This document shows, piece by piece, positions 28,918 through 38,265 of a stretch of 64,000 bases of DNA (the first letter of the stretch is position 1; each line of letters opens with the position of its first letter). Origin of the DNA: Bradyrhizobium sp. 138 (GTDB lineage: Bacteria > Pseudomonadota > Alphaproteobacteria > Rhizobiales > Xanthobacteraceae). The position numbers and the translations under genes were made by a program. Where the stretch lies: positions 62,001 through 126,000 of the forward strand of contig NZ_JADPKT010000022.1 of NCBI RefSeq assembly GCF_023074075.1. Direction: 5' to 3'. Below the pieces are notes generated by a model, which was not told the origin of the DNA, searched no databases, and saw nothing but the letters and a program-made list of their open reading frames with translations.

Positions 28918-31794
28918 TTAGGACGCCTGCTTCAGCCGCTCCATGGCTTCGAGCAGCTTGGCCTTGCGTGCCAGCGCGGCCTCGCGCTTTTCGCGCTCCT
29001 CCTCGACGACCTCCTCGGCCGCGTTGGCGACGAATTTCTCGTTCGCCAGCTTGGACTCGGCGCGCTTGATGTCGGCGTCGGCCTTGCCGATCTCCTTGTC
29101 GAGACGCGTGCGCTCGGCGGCAACATCGATCACGCCCTTGAGCGGCAGCGCGGCCACCTCGCCGCGCACCAGCAGCTGGACCGCACCGTCGGGCGCGCGG
29201 TCGGCGAAGGAGATGTCCGACAGCCGGGCCATGCGCTTGATGACGTCGGTCCAGCGCGGGGCGCGCTCCCTCGTTTCAGTCGAGGCGCCCGCAAGCACCA
29301 GCGCCGTCAGCGTCGCCGGCGGGATGTTCATCTCGGCGCGCACCGAACGGATCTGCGTGACGAGGTCAATCACCCAGCCGATCTCGGCTTCGGCCTTGGG
29401 ATCGGTGAAGTCGGCATGGTCGAAGATCGGCAGCACCCAGGCCGGCGAGACGAGCGGATCGGTCGCCCCCGTCGTCGCAGCGAGCATCGCAAGCTGCTCC
29501 GGCGTCGGCTCTGCCCGCTTCAGCGGCCATTGCGCCAATGCCAGCAGACCGTCGCGCTTGGCCGTGACCTCCCACAGCTCTTCGGTGATGAAGGGCATGA
29601 AGGGGTGCAGCAGCTTGAGGATCTCGTCGCGCGCCCATGCGACCATGGCGCGGGTCTCGTCCTTGGCGGGACTGTCCGGACCAAGCAGCACGGGCTTGGC
29701 GAGCTCGACATACCAGTCGCAATAGACGTTCCAGACGAAGCGATAGATCGCCCCTGCCGCGTCGTTGAAGCGATAGGCTTCGATCGCCTCGGTCACCTCG
29801 CGCGCGGTATGCGCGCTTTCGTGCGCGATCCAGCGGTTCAGCGTCTCCTTCGCTTTCGCCGGCTCGAAACCATCGGGCACGGCGCAGTGGTTCATTTCCG
29901 CAAAGCGGGACGCATTCCAGAGCTTGGTCGCGAAATTGCGATAGCCCTCGACGCGGCTGGTGGCGAGCTTGATGTCGCGCCCCTGCGCCGCCATCGCGGC
30001 CAGCGTGAAGCGCAGCGCATCCGCACCGTATTCGTCGATCAGGTTGAGCGGATCGATGACGTTGCCCTTCGACTTCGACATCTTGGCGCCCTTCTCGTCG
30101 CGGACCAGGGCGTGGATGTAGATGGTCGAGAACGGCACCTCCTTCATGAAGTGCAGGCCCATCATCATCATGCGGGCGACCCAGAAGAAGATGATGTCGA
30201 AGCCGGTCACCAGCGCGTTGGTCGGATAGTAGCGCTGCACCTCGGGGTCGTCTTCGGGCCAGCCGAGCGTCGAGAACGGCCACAGCGCCGAGGAGAACCA
30301 GGTGTCGAGCACGTCCTCATCGCGGGTGATGAAGCCTTCGCGCTTGTTGCGGTCGAGCGCCATCTCGCGGCCCTGCTCGACCGTGATGACTTCCTGCTCG
30401 ACGTAATAGCCGAGCGCGTGGCTGACGGCCTCCTCCTCGGTCTCGGCGACGAACACCTTGCCGTCAGGGCCGTACCAGGCCGGAATCTGATGACCCCACC
30501 AGAGCTGGCGCGAGATGCACCAGGGCTGGATGTTCTCCATCCATTCGAAATAGGTCTTTTCCCAGTTCTTCGGCACGAACGAGGTTTCACCCGACCGCAC
30601 CGCTGCGATCGCGGGCTTTGCGAGTGTCTTCGCATCGACGTACCACTGGTCAGTCAGGTACGGCTCGATCACGCTGTTCGAGCGATCGCCATGCGGCACC
30701 ATGTAGGTGTGCAGCTCGATCCGCTCGATGAAGCCGAAGGATTCCAGCCGCTCGACGATGCGCTTGCGCGCGACGAAGCGGTCGACCTTGTGGAATTCCT
30801 CGGCGAATTGCCCGGCGCCTTCCGGCAATTCGCGCAGATAGTCCTCGTTGTCGACGAGATCGAGACAGCCTTCCCTGTCGATCACGCTGATCCGGCGCAG
30901 GCCGTGGCGGTTGCCGACCTCGAAGTCGTTGAAGTCGTGCGCCGGCGTTATCTTCACCGCGCCCGAGCCCTTCTCCGGATCGGAATAGTCGTCGGCAACG
31001 ATCGCAATCTTGCGGCCGACCAAGGGCAGGATCACGTTCTTGCCGACCAGCTTCTGATAGCGCTCATCCTCGGGATGCACGGCAACGCCGGTATCGCCGA
31101 GCATGGTCTCGGGGCGCGTGGTGGCAACGACGATGAAGCTCGAGGGATCCTCGGGATTGAACGTCTTGCCCTCGATCGGGTAGCGCAGATACCAGAGATG
31201 GCCCTTCACCTCGGTCTGCTGCACCTCGAGATCGGAGATCGCGGTCAAGAGCTTGGTGTCCCAGTTCACCAGCCGCTTGTCCTTGTAGATCAGCCCTTCG
31301 CGGTGCAGTTCGACGAACACCTTGACGACGGCTTTCGACAGGCCCTCGTCCATGGTGAAGCGCTCGCGCGACCAGTCGCAGGAGGCGCCCAGCCGCTTGA
31401 GCTGGTTGGTGATGGTGTCGCCGCTCTCGGCTTTCCACTGCCAGACCCGCTCCAGGAATTTCTCGCGGCCCATCTCGCGGCGGCCGGGCTGCTGTCGTTC
31501 CATCAGTTGCCGCTCGACCACCATCTGGGTCGCGATGCCGGCATGGTCGGTGCCCGGCTGCCACAGCACGTCGCGGCCGCGCATGCGCTCGAACCGGCAC
31601 AGGATGTCCTGCAGCGTGTTGTTGAGGGCATGGCCCATATGCAGCGAGCCCGTCACATTCGGCGGCGGGATCACGATGGTAAACGGCACGGCGTCGCGGC
31701 GGTCGGGGCGGCCGGCCTTGAAGGCAAGGCTGTCCTCCCACACCACGGACATGCGGGCTTCGATATCGGCGGGCTGGTAATTTTTCTCGATCAT
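28918..31794 (-). CDS. valS: Valyl-tRNA synthetase
   Basis: A 958-residue class I synthetase that charges tRNA-Val. The HIGH-type motif is HMGH at residues 52-55 (TGSLHMGHALNN), the KMSKS motif is near residue 570 (GAKMSKSKGNVIDP), and the editing domain lies between. The C-terminal 65 residues are a coiled coil rich in Lys, Glu and Ala (DKEIGKADADIKRAESKLA) that binds tRNA. It is followed by the repeat and terminator at 28825-28917. Confidence 0.98.
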   Translation of the reverse strand: MIEKNYQPADIEARMSVVWEDSLAFKAGRPDRRDAVPFTIVIPPPNVTGSLHMGHALNNTLQDILCRFERMRGRDVLWQPGTDHAGIATQMVVERQLMERQQPGRREMGREKFLERVWQWKAESGDTITNQLKRLGASCDWSRERFTMDEGLSKAVVKVFVELHREGLIYKDKRLVNWDTKLLTAISDLEVQQTEVKGHLWYLRYPIEGKTFNPEDPSSFIVVATTRPETMLGDTGVAVHPEDERYQKLVGKNVILPLVGRKIAIVADDYSDPEKGSGAVKITPAHDFNDFEVGNRHGLRRISVIDREGCLDLVDNEDYLRELPEGAGQFAEEFHKVDRFVARKRIVERLESFGFIERIELHTYMVPHGDRSNSVIEPYLTDQWYVDAKTLAKPAIAAVRSGETSFVPKNWEKTYFEWMENIQPWCISRQLWWGHQIPAWYGPDGKVFVAETEEEAVSHALGYYVEQEVITVEQGREMALDRNKREGFITRDEDVLDTWFSSALWPFSTLGWPEDDPEVQRYYPTNALVTGFDIIFFWVARMMMMGLHFMKEVPFSTIYIHALVRDEKGAKMSKSKGNVIDPLNLIDEYGADALRFTLAAMAAQGRDIKLATSRVEGYRNFATKLWNASRFAEMNHCAVPDGFEPAKAKETLNRWIAHESAHTAREVTEAIEAYRFNDAAGAIYRFVWNVYCDWYVELAKPVLLGPDSPAKDETRAMVAWARDEILKLLHPFMPFITEELWEVTAKRDGLLALAQWPLKRAEPTPEQLAMLAATTGATDPLVSPAWVLPIFDHADFTDPKAEAEIGWVIDLVTQIRSVRAEMNIPPATLTALVLAGASTETRERAPRWTDVIKRMARLSDISFADRAPDGAVQLLVRGEVAALPLKGVIDVAAERTRLDKEIGKADADIKRAESKLANEKFVANAAEEVVEEEREKREAALARKAKLLEAMERLKQAS

Positions 31795-31923
31795 GGGGCT
31801 GCTAGAAAGCCGCGTGTGCGGATCAAGTCAACGGGAAGCTCAGCGGCAAAGGGCGTTCCGGCCCGGTCTGCAGGCCGAATATGCCACAGGAGCAGGGCTA
31901 TATCGGGGCCGAACCGGCCCGTC

Positions 31924-32682
31924 TCAACGGCCGCCGCGCGAGACCCGTTCGATTTCGGCCTTCACGATGCGTTCAACCAGGCCCGGCAAATTGTCGTCGA
32001 GCCAGGATTTCAGCATCGGGCGCAGCATCTCCTTGACCAGATCCTCCAGCGTCCGTGCATTGCTGCTGAGCACCGTATGGGCCAGGGAGTTGAAGGCGGA
32101 TTCGACCGCCGAGACCGTCGATTGCGCGAGCATGGGCTGCTGCGGCGGGGCATCGAAGTCCACCGGCGCGTAGGACGGTGGCGGCGTCGGACGCGGCGGA
32201 GGCGATTCGGCGAATTCGAGATCGTCGCGCGGCTCGACCTTGCGAAAGCTCGGTGGCGGCGGAGGCGGCGTCGGATCCATCGCCATCTCGTCGGTCAATT
32301 CGAGCACATCGGGTTCAGGCTCAGGCTCAGGCTCGGGCGCGCGGACCTCAGGCGCAGGCGTGGCTGCATCGAGCCCCGCCAGCAGCGCGTCGATGTCGTC
32401 CTGGCTGTTTGGCGATGCATCCGCCGCAGGTGGCGGGGCCGGTGCCGGCTTTGCGGCCGGGGCTGGAGCGGGCTTCTCGGCGGCCGGCTTGGCCGGTGCG
32501 ACCTTGGATGGCGGAATGTCGTTCATCGCCTGCGGCTTGGGCGGCGCGGCCGGTGCCGCGGCTTTCTCGGGCTTGGCGGTCTCGGCCGGCGGCGGCTTGG
32601 CCTCATCGTCGGCAATGATGCGCCGGATCGAGGCCAGAATCTCCTCCATCGAGGGTTCTGTGACCTTTGCAGGCTGCGTCAT
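31924..32682 (-). CDS. popZ: PopZ-like polar organizing protein (DUF2497)
   Basis: A 252-residue protein with the PopZ plan: a conserved N-terminal helix (SMEEILASIRRIIADDE), a long Pro/Ala/Glu-rich disordered middle (PPPPPP runs and PEPEPEPEPD), and a conserved C-terminal helical oligomerisation region (LEDLVKEMLRPMLKSWLDDNLPGLVERIVKAEIERV). PopZ builds polar condensates that anchor the chromosome origin and cell-cycle proteins in alphaproteobacteria. ATG 32682 has GGAG six bases upstream; a GTG four codons earlier is less likely. It sits just upstream of valS. Confidence 0.92.
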   Translation of the reverse strand: MTQPAKVTEPSMEEILASIRRIIADDEAKPPPAETAKPEKAAAPAAPPKPQAMNDIPPSKVAPAKPAAEKPAPAPAAKPAPAPPPAADASPNSQDDIDALLAGLDAATPAPEVRAPEPEPEPEPDVLELTDEMAMDPTPPPPPPSFRKVEPRDDLEFAESPPPRPTPPPSYAPVDFDAPPQQPMLAQSTVSAVESAFNSLAHTVLSSNARTLEDLVKEMLRPMLKSWLDDNLPGLVERIVKAEIERVSRGGR

Positions 32683-32986
32683 CTCCGACTCCACATCATC
32701 AACGCCCTCGCATGCGTTGTTTTACACCAAGCACGACGGGATTGGCCGGTTCCGGACGGGTGGCCCGTCATTTTCGTCGCGGCGGCCCGACTTGTCCCCA
32801 GATCACGGCTCAACGTGTAGCGGTGCGCCCCTGCCCCCGACACTCAAGCTTTACGCATACGGCGACAACGCGGGGCGAATCGACCCGCATTGTCTTGACA
32901 AGGCTATGTCAGGGATTTTGACGATTGCAAGCAAAGCACCGATCGGCATCGGCTATTCGCGAGGCCGACCGGATGACGACGGGGAA
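32683..32986. other. Gap between tolC and popZ
   Basis: A 304-base gap with no gene. It holds a possible GC stem (GCGGG ... CCCGC near 32870-32893) downstream of tolC that could terminate it, and must contain the popZ promoter near its left edge. No palindromic operator stands out. Confidence 0.5.
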
Positions 32987-34390
32987 TCAGCGCCCGTCAG
33001 GCGTGCGCACGCCGGCCCAGCTGTCGCGGACCTGGTGGTAGTGAACGCTGGGATCATAAACCGTGGTCGAAAGGCCGAGGACTTGCGGCGCCAAACGGCC
33101 GACGGCAGCAAGGACGTTATAGGATGCAACGACCCGGTCGTGCTGCGCGGTCACCAGCGCCACGCGCGCGTTGACCAGCGCCTGCTGCGCGTTGAGCACG
33201 TCGAGGGTGGTACGCTGACCGGCCTTGGCTTCTTCGCGCACGCCGTTCAGCGCGATCTCGGATGCCGTCACCTGCGCCTGCGCGGACTGCACCTGCGCCT
33301 TGCCGGCCTGCAACGAACCCCACCATTGCACAACGGTCGCACGGGTCTGGTCCCGCGTCGTTTCGAGGTTGAGACGTTGCTGCGCCAGGTTTTCCTTGGA
33401 CTGGCGGATCAGCGCATATTCGCCACCGCCCTGATAAATCGGCACCGAGACCTGCGCGATCGCCGATGCGGTGAACGAGCGCATCTGAATCAAGGACTGT
33501 TCGTTGGCCTGCTGGGCCGATGCCTGGATCGTAACCGTCGGCAGCAGAGCGCCTTCGGCGACCTTGACCTGCAAGAAATTGACGTCGATGCCGAACATTG
33601 CGGCCGTGACATTGGGATGCTCGACGAGGCCGAGCTCGACTGCGGCAGCGAGCGTCGCGGGCAGGTAACGGTCGACCGGCGAGCCGGGCGCCAAGTTCGT
33701 CGGTTCGTTGCCGATGATGCGGCGGAAGTTCGCGCGCGTCGTGGTGAGATTTGCTTCCGCGGTAAGAGCCTGCGTCCTGCCGGCCGCCAGCTGCGCTTCC
33801 GATTGCGCAACGTCGGTGCGCGTCACCTCGCCGACGTTGAAACGATCACGGGTCTGCTTGAGCGTCTGTTCGAGCACCCGCACGTTGCTGCGCTGGACTT
33901 CGAGCGTAGCCGAGTCGCGCAGATAATCCATATAGGTCGTGGCGGCCTGGAGCAGGACGCTTTGATCGAGGCTGCGCAGCGCTTCACGCGAGCCGGACAC
34001 CTGACTCTCCGCGGCGCGCGTCCGGTTAGCAGTCTGGTTGCCGTTGTAGAGTGTCTGCGAAGCGGTAATTCCAGCGCTGCGAGGTAACCGGTCTCCGTGG
34101 ATTGAGTTGGTCCCCGGGCCGCTCTGCAAATCCTGATATTGATAACCGCCGCTCGCCGTCAGCGAAACCTTGGGACGATATCCGGACAGCGCCTGTGGCA
34201 CGTTTTCGTCAGTCGAGCGCACCTGGGCACGCTGTGCGTTGAGCTGCGGATTGTTCTGATAGGCGCGCACCAGCGCAGACTCGATCGTATCCGCCAAGGC
34301 AGGCGTCGGCCCGGCAAGTGCCAGCAACAGGACCGAAACCGCAGCTCCGGTGAAGAGCTTCACCCCATACATCCCAAAAATTCCGTTCAT
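32987..34390 (-). CDS. tolC: TolC-family outer-membrane efflux protein
   Basis: A 467-residue outer-membrane channel for type I secretion and efflux. A signal peptide (FTGAAVSVLLLALAGPTPALA) precedes two outer-membrane-efflux repeats of long helices (from DTIESALVRAYQNNPQLNAQRAQ). The mature form is a trimeric beta-barrel with an alpha-helical tunnel. Met at 34390 (MNGIFGMYG) is chosen; Met at 34372 also fits. It lies downstream of a PCMT-like gene and upstream of popZ, the usual alphaproteobacterial context. It is a different subfamily from the NodT-type channel at 58846-60330. Confidence 0.92.
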   Translation of the reverse strand: MNGIFGMYGVKLFTGAAVSVLLLALAGPTPALADTIESALVRAYQNNPQLNAQRAQVRSTDENVPQALSGYRPKVSLTASGGYQYQDLQSGPGTNSIHGDRLPRSAGITASQTLYNGNQTANRTRAAESQVSGSREALRSLDQSVLLQAATTYMDYLRDSATLEVQRSNVRVLEQTLKQTRDRFNVGEVTRTDVAQSEAQLAAGRTQALTAEANLTTTRANFRRIIGNEPTNLAPGSPVDRYLPATLAAAVELGLVEHPNVTAAMFGIDVNFLQVKVAEGALLPTVTIQASAQQANEQSLIQMRSFTASAIAQVSVPIYQGGGEYALIRQSKENLAQQRLNLETTRDQTRATVVQWWGSLQAGKAQVQSAQAQVTASEIALNGVREEAKAGQRTTLDVLNAQQALVNARVALVTAQHDRVVASYNVLAAVGRLAPQVLGLSTTVYDPSVHYHQVRDSWAGVRTPDGR

Positions 34391-34575
34391 TCTAACGTCC
34401 GGCTCGTGCCCACGAGCTGGGTACCGTCTACGAGTGGAGTCGTTGCCCCGCCGCAACATAGGACGCGGTCAAGCGCGACGGAACCACCTGAGAGTAGTTC
34501 TCGGTGGAAACTCTTCACGTGCAGCATCCCGGCCACACTTCTGATTCAGAACGGGATTTTATGAGCCTTGCGCCG

Positions 34576-35238
34576 TCAGAAGACGAAAGCGGCAGCCCGT
34601 TCCAGCCCGGGAAGGACCGGAGCCGCGGCATCGAACAGGGTTCGACGGCCGAATTCACCGTGAATATGGGTCACGATCATGGCCCGCGGCGGGTGGGATT
34701 CGGCGGACACGCCCACCAGACGCCCGCCCTCCTTCAGCTGCTCGAGCAGCGCCGCCGGCGTCACCTCGGCCGCGCCGTTGAGGATAATCACGTCATAGGG
34801 GGCGGCGGAAGCATCGCCTTCGGTGCAGGCTGCCGCCTTGCAGGTCACATTGGCGAGCCCCAGCGCAGCGAGGGTATCCTTGGCCTTCGCGGCCAGAGCC
34901 GAATCGCACTCCGTTGCGGTGACCTGGCGCGCCAGCTTGGCCGTCAGCGCGGCGAGGTATCCCGTGGCGCAGCCGACCACCAGCACGTTGTCACCCTCGC
35001 CGATTTCGGCGGCCTGAAGCAGCTTGCCGGTCAGCTGCGGCTTGATCAGGAAGCGCTTGGCTGCGCCCTCGCTGACGTCGAGGTCGAGATCGAGATAGGC
35101 CAGCGCCTGCCGGTCGGCCGGCACGAAGGCTTCGCGCGGAACCATGAGCATGGCATCGAGAATACGACGGTCGGTGACGTCATTGGTGCGCACCTGGCCA
35201 TCGACCATTTTGAGGCGCGCGGTCGAGAAACCGGACAT
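34576..35238 (-). CDS. PCMT-like (protein-L-isoaspartate) methyltransferase
   Basis: A 220-residue Rossmann methyltransferase related to protein-L-isoaspartate O-methyltransferase. The SAM-binding loop is VLVVGCATGYLAALTAKLA and the typical VPREAFVPADRQALAY opening is present. The usual substrate motif (Ser-Gln-Pro before the first Rossmann strand) is replaced by LIKPQLTG, so repair activity on isoaspartate is not assured. ATG 35238 (MSGFSTARLKMVDGQVRTN) has AGGG upstream. The pcm-like gene next to tolC is a conserved alphaproteobacterial arrangement of unknown meaning. Confidence 0.85.
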   Translation of the reverse strand: MSGFSTARLKMVDGQVRTNDVTDRRILDAMLMVPREAFVPADRQALAYLDLDLDVSEGAAKRFLIKPQLTGKLLQAAEIGEGDNVLVVGCATGYLAALTAKLARQVTATECDSALAAKAKDTLAALGLANVTCKAAACTEGDASAAPYDVIILNGAAEVTPAALLEQLKEGGRLVGVSAESHPPRAMIVTHIHGEFGRRTLFDAAAPVLPGLERAAAFVF

Positions 35239-35374
35239 TTGCGGACCCTGCAATGCGGCGATGCCGCGGACGAAAATTCGCGGCATCTTTGAAGCATGCA
35301 CGGCCAAAACGCAACACGGCCGTTCGCCGGCAGGGCTAAGGCTTCCGCATCTTACCTGCGGGGGTCGGAACAGA

Positions 35375-35554
35375 TTATTCGATCGCCACCGCGAGGCGGC
35401 CGATCAGAGCGGCGACCTCGTCGAGCCGCGTCGAATCGGGTGTCTCGACCGCGCGCGCCAGACAGGCGAGACATTCATCGTCGCTGAGCTCGGGAAGGTC
35501 GGCCGGCAGAATCGAGGGGGCCATATGAGAGCGGTCGACCTGGATGTCTGGCAT
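35375..35554 (-). CDS. Small hypothetical protein (59 residues)
   Basis: A short acidic protein starting MPDIQVDRSHM, with a C-terminal helix pair (LSDDECLACLARAVETPD, RLDEVAALIGRLAV). GGAG lies nine bases before the ATG at 35554. The frame extends upstream but without support. Two Cys in a CLAC pattern are visible. No family recognised. Confidence 0.5.
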   Translation of the reverse strand: MPDIQVDRSHMAPSILPADLPELSDDECLACLARAVETPDSTRLDEVAALIGRLAVAIE

Positions 35555-35769
35555 GGGAATCAGCTCCGTAAAAATCCGGCTGCTCTCGAAGCTCGATTTC
35601 AATTGAGTCGATTTGGGGCCGCCCGCATGGCACGATGGCGCCCATGCACACATCTGCTTGAATGCGATTCCCGAGCCCGGATCGCGGACGCGCCGTTCAG
35701 GAGCCAAGGCAACAAGATCAAGCATCGCGCGAGGGCGCGGCTACAACTCGTTGAATTTGCGGTACAATT

Positions 35770-35844
35770 TGGCTCCCCGGGCTGGATTCGAACCAGCGAC
35801 CATCCGATTAACAGTCGGATGCTCTACCGCTGAGCTACCGAGGA
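35770..35844 (-). tRNA. tRNA-Asn (GUU)
   Basis: A complete cloverleaf on the minus strand: acceptor TCCTCGG pairs with CCGGGGA, D arm with AGCTCAGCGGTAGAGC, anticodon stem CCGAC/ (loop TGTTAAT) with GTT, T arm CTGGTTCGAATCCAG, and an encoded CCA end. Seventy-five nucleotides. Confidence 0.97.
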
Positions 35845-35980
35845 AAAGGCGAACCAGTCGTTCGCGCGCGGCTGCGTATAACAAAGCCGCTTGCGCTTGC
35901 AAAGACGAATTCGTCATCATCCGCAACGTGCCCGGAGGAAGGGCCGAGCGGCCCCTCCTCTGGGCGATGTCAGCCGGCCG

Positions 35981-36340
35981 TTATTCCGCGAGGAACGAGG
36001 TGGTCTTGGTGCCGGGGTCGTAGCGCAGCCGAAGCGCGGTCATCTTGCAGAGATTGACGTTCTTCCACAGCACGGCCTCGTCGTAGCTCTGCCAGTCGAC
36101 GCGGATGTTCCAGACACAGCCCTCGTCGAACTCGACATAGGTGCTGGCCTGGTTCTGCAAAACCTTTTCGAGCTCGTTGTCCCATTCGTCCAGGCCATCA
36201 TCCGGCGCGTTGAAGCCCAGGAACTTGATGGCATAGCCGGTCTCGTTGACGACCGTGACGTTGCGGGCGTCAGCCGCGAATGACGGCATGGCGGCGATCG
36301 AAAGACCGATCGCGATCAATCCAGACAGAAAATACTTCAC
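35981..36340 (-). CDS. Small secreted protein, unknown function
   Basis: A 119-residue protein with a clear signal peptide (MKYFLSGLIAIGLSIAAMPS, cleavage likely after SFA). The mature part starts ADARNVTVVNETGYAIKFLG, a beta-rich pattern, and has two Cys (GCVW and NLCKM) that could form a disulfide. Thus a periplasmic or secreted small protein. No family can be named from sequence. It lies between tRNA-Asn and the flotillin operon. Confidence 0.75.
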   Translation of the reverse strand: MKYFLSGLIAIGLSIAAMPSFAADARNVTVVNETGYAIKFLGFNAPDDGLDEWDNELEKVLQNQASTYVEFDEGCVWNIRVDWQSYDEAVLWKNVNLCKMTALRLRYDPGTKTTSFLAE

Positions 36341-36547
36341 GTGGAAATCCTCCGATCGAAACAGGCCTCAGCGCCCGGCGTCGATCGGCACAGGCGCCGC
36401 GGCAACAAAATGCGTTGCCTCGAAACACGTCCGGAGCGCGATCGAAAGGTTCAGGACACGATCGATCTGCACTCCGGGACGTTGCGCGACGCGAGACGCG
36501 CACAGCCTGTTTATCGTTTCGAATTCTCCGCAGCAATGAACGGGCAT

Positions 36548-38242
36548 TCATAGATCGGCGGTGTTTGTCTTCTCCGGCACAGGCACGGGCACGGCGGCGC
36601 CGTTGCTCTTCCCGGTCACGGCGCCGACCAGCGCCTGCACGGGATCATCGCCCGGCGCAAAGCCGCTCTGGCGCAGGATCTCGTCGATCATCGGACGCAG
36701 CGCGTGCACTTTGAGCAGCTCGCCGGCGAGCCCTTCGCCGAAGCCGACATTGCCTCCGCCGACGCCGTTGCCGCCGAACGCGCCGCCGGTGTGCAGGATA
36801 CGGACGTCCTTGAGATTGGCGATGGGCTTGACCATCTCGGCCAGCGCCGACGGCATCGTCTCGATCCGCTTCTTGGCGATCTCGAAGTCGATGACGTTGC
36901 TGCCGAGCTTGTTCTGCGCCTCGTTCTTCATGGTGATGACGGCGGCCTCGGCCTCACCGATGTTGCGGACGCCGACGGCCTTGATCTTGTTGGACTCGGC
37001 CTCCGCGGTGGCCAGCGTCTTGACGGCCTCGGCGCGATCGAGCGAGGCCTTCTTCTCGGCCTCGGCCGCAACGATCAGCTCGGTCGATTTGCGTTCGGCC
37101 TCGGTGCGCGCAGCCAGCACCTGGGTAAGACGGGCACGATCGGCGACCTCGACCGCGCGCGCGGTGACGACCTTTTCCTCCGCGGAGACGGCGAGCGCTT
37201 CGGCGGTCTTGGCTTCGGTCACGGCTTCCGAGGTCTGCTTGCTCTTGGCCGCGATCTGGATCTCGTTTTCCTGCGTGGCGATCTGGATCTCGCGCTGGGC
37301 GTCGGTCTTGCGCTTGTTGATCGCCAGATCCGACTCGATCACCGCGGTTTCCTTGACCTGCTTGGCGCCGGCCTCCTTCTCGGCAACGGCTCGGTCGGTA
37401 TCGATTCGGGCATTTTCCTCGGTGAGGCGCGCGGTCTGCGTGGCGGTCGCGACCTCGGCCCGGGTGCTCGCGGTCTTGTTGGCGATGTCGCGCTCCTGGG
37501 AGAGCTCGGCCTCCTTCTTGGTTCGCTCGATGCCGAGCGTTTGCTGGCGCGCCTCGAGGTCCTTTTGCGCAATCGCCACCTCGTTGTCGCGCACGATGGC
37601 GTTGCGGTCACGCCGCCGGGTCTCGGTGACGGTCTTGAGCTGAGTCAGACCTTCGGCGTCGAAGAAGTTTTCCGGGTTGAAGAACTTGACGTCGGTCTGG
37701 TCCAGCTTGGTCAGCGAGACCGACTCCAGTTCGAGCCCGTTCGATTTGACGTCAGACTCGACTGTCGCCTGCACGTGTTTGACGAAGTCCGAGCGCTTCT
37801 CCTGGAGCTCGAGGATGCTCATGGTCGCCGCCACCGAGCGCAGGCCGTCGACGAATTTCGCCTCGACCTGGTTGCGCAGCGCTTCGGCGTCGTTGGTCAG
37901 CGCGCCCAGCGTCTGGCTCGCAAGCGCGATACTCTCATCGTCGGGGCGGACGCGCACGTAGAACTCGGCGACGATGTCGACGCGCAGGCGGTCCTTGGTG
38001 ATCAGGGATTCCCGCTCCTTGCGCTCGACGGTGAGCCGCAGCGTCTTCAGATTGACGCTGGCATAGGAGTGAAAGATCGGCAGGATCATGGCGCCGCCGT
38101 CGAGCACGACCTTCTTGCCGCCGAGCCCGGTGCGCACGAAGGCTTCGTCACGCGTGGCGCGTTTGTAGAGGATGGTGAAGACGATCCCGAGGACGACGAT
38201 CAGCGCGACGCCGATCATGGCCGGGACTGCGATGTCGAACAT
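36548..38242 (-). CDS. Flotillin-like SPFH protein (YqiK type)
   Basis: A 564-residue membrane scaffold of the flotillin/YqiK group. An N-terminal membrane helix (MIGVALIVVLGIVFTILY), an SPFH/band-7 domain (about residues 35-200), then a very long coiled coil of Glu/Ala/Arg/Lys repeats (about 200-455, e.g. RAEVATATQTARLTEENARI) and a Gly-rich C-terminus. Flotillins organise lipid microdomains and membrane repair. ATG 38242 has GGAGAAAG just upstream, so a TTG four codons earlier is rejected. Third gene of the operon after the PspA fusion and the YqiJ-like gene. Confidence 0.92.
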   Translation of the reverse strand: MFDIAVPAMIGVALIVVLGIVFTILYKRATRDEAFVRTGLGGKKVVLDGGAMILPIFHSYASVNLKTLRLTVERKERESLITKDRLRVDIVAEFYVRVRPDDESIALASQTLGALTNDAEALRNQVEAKFVDGLRSVAATMSILELQEKRSDFVKHVQATVESDVKSNGLELESVSLTKLDQTDVKFFNPENFFDAEGLTQLKTVTETRRRDRNAIVRDNEVAIAQKDLEARQQTLGIERTKKEAELSQERDIANKTASTRAEVATATQTARLTEENARIDTDRAVAEKEAGAKQVKETAVIESDLAINKRKTDAQREIQIATQENEIQIAAKSKQTSEAVTEAKTAEALAVSAEEKVVTARAVEVADRARLTQVLAARTEAERKSTELIVAAEAEKKASLDRAEAVKTLATAEAESNKIKAVGVRNIGEAEAAVITMKNEAQNKLGSNVIDFEIAKKRIETMPSALAEMVKPIANLKDVRILHTGGAFGGNGVGGGNVGFGEGLAGELLKVHALRPMIDEILRQSGFAPGDDPVQALVGAVTGKSNGAAVPVPVPEKTNTADL

Positions 38243-38265
38243 GACTTTCTCCAATGAATGACTTG

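Noticed and set aside
28483..32820. Very long open frame on the plus strand (1445 codons)
   Set aside because: It lies opposite valS and popZ, has no recognisable domain and the His/Arg/Asp/Gly composition of an antisense frame in GC-rich DNA.
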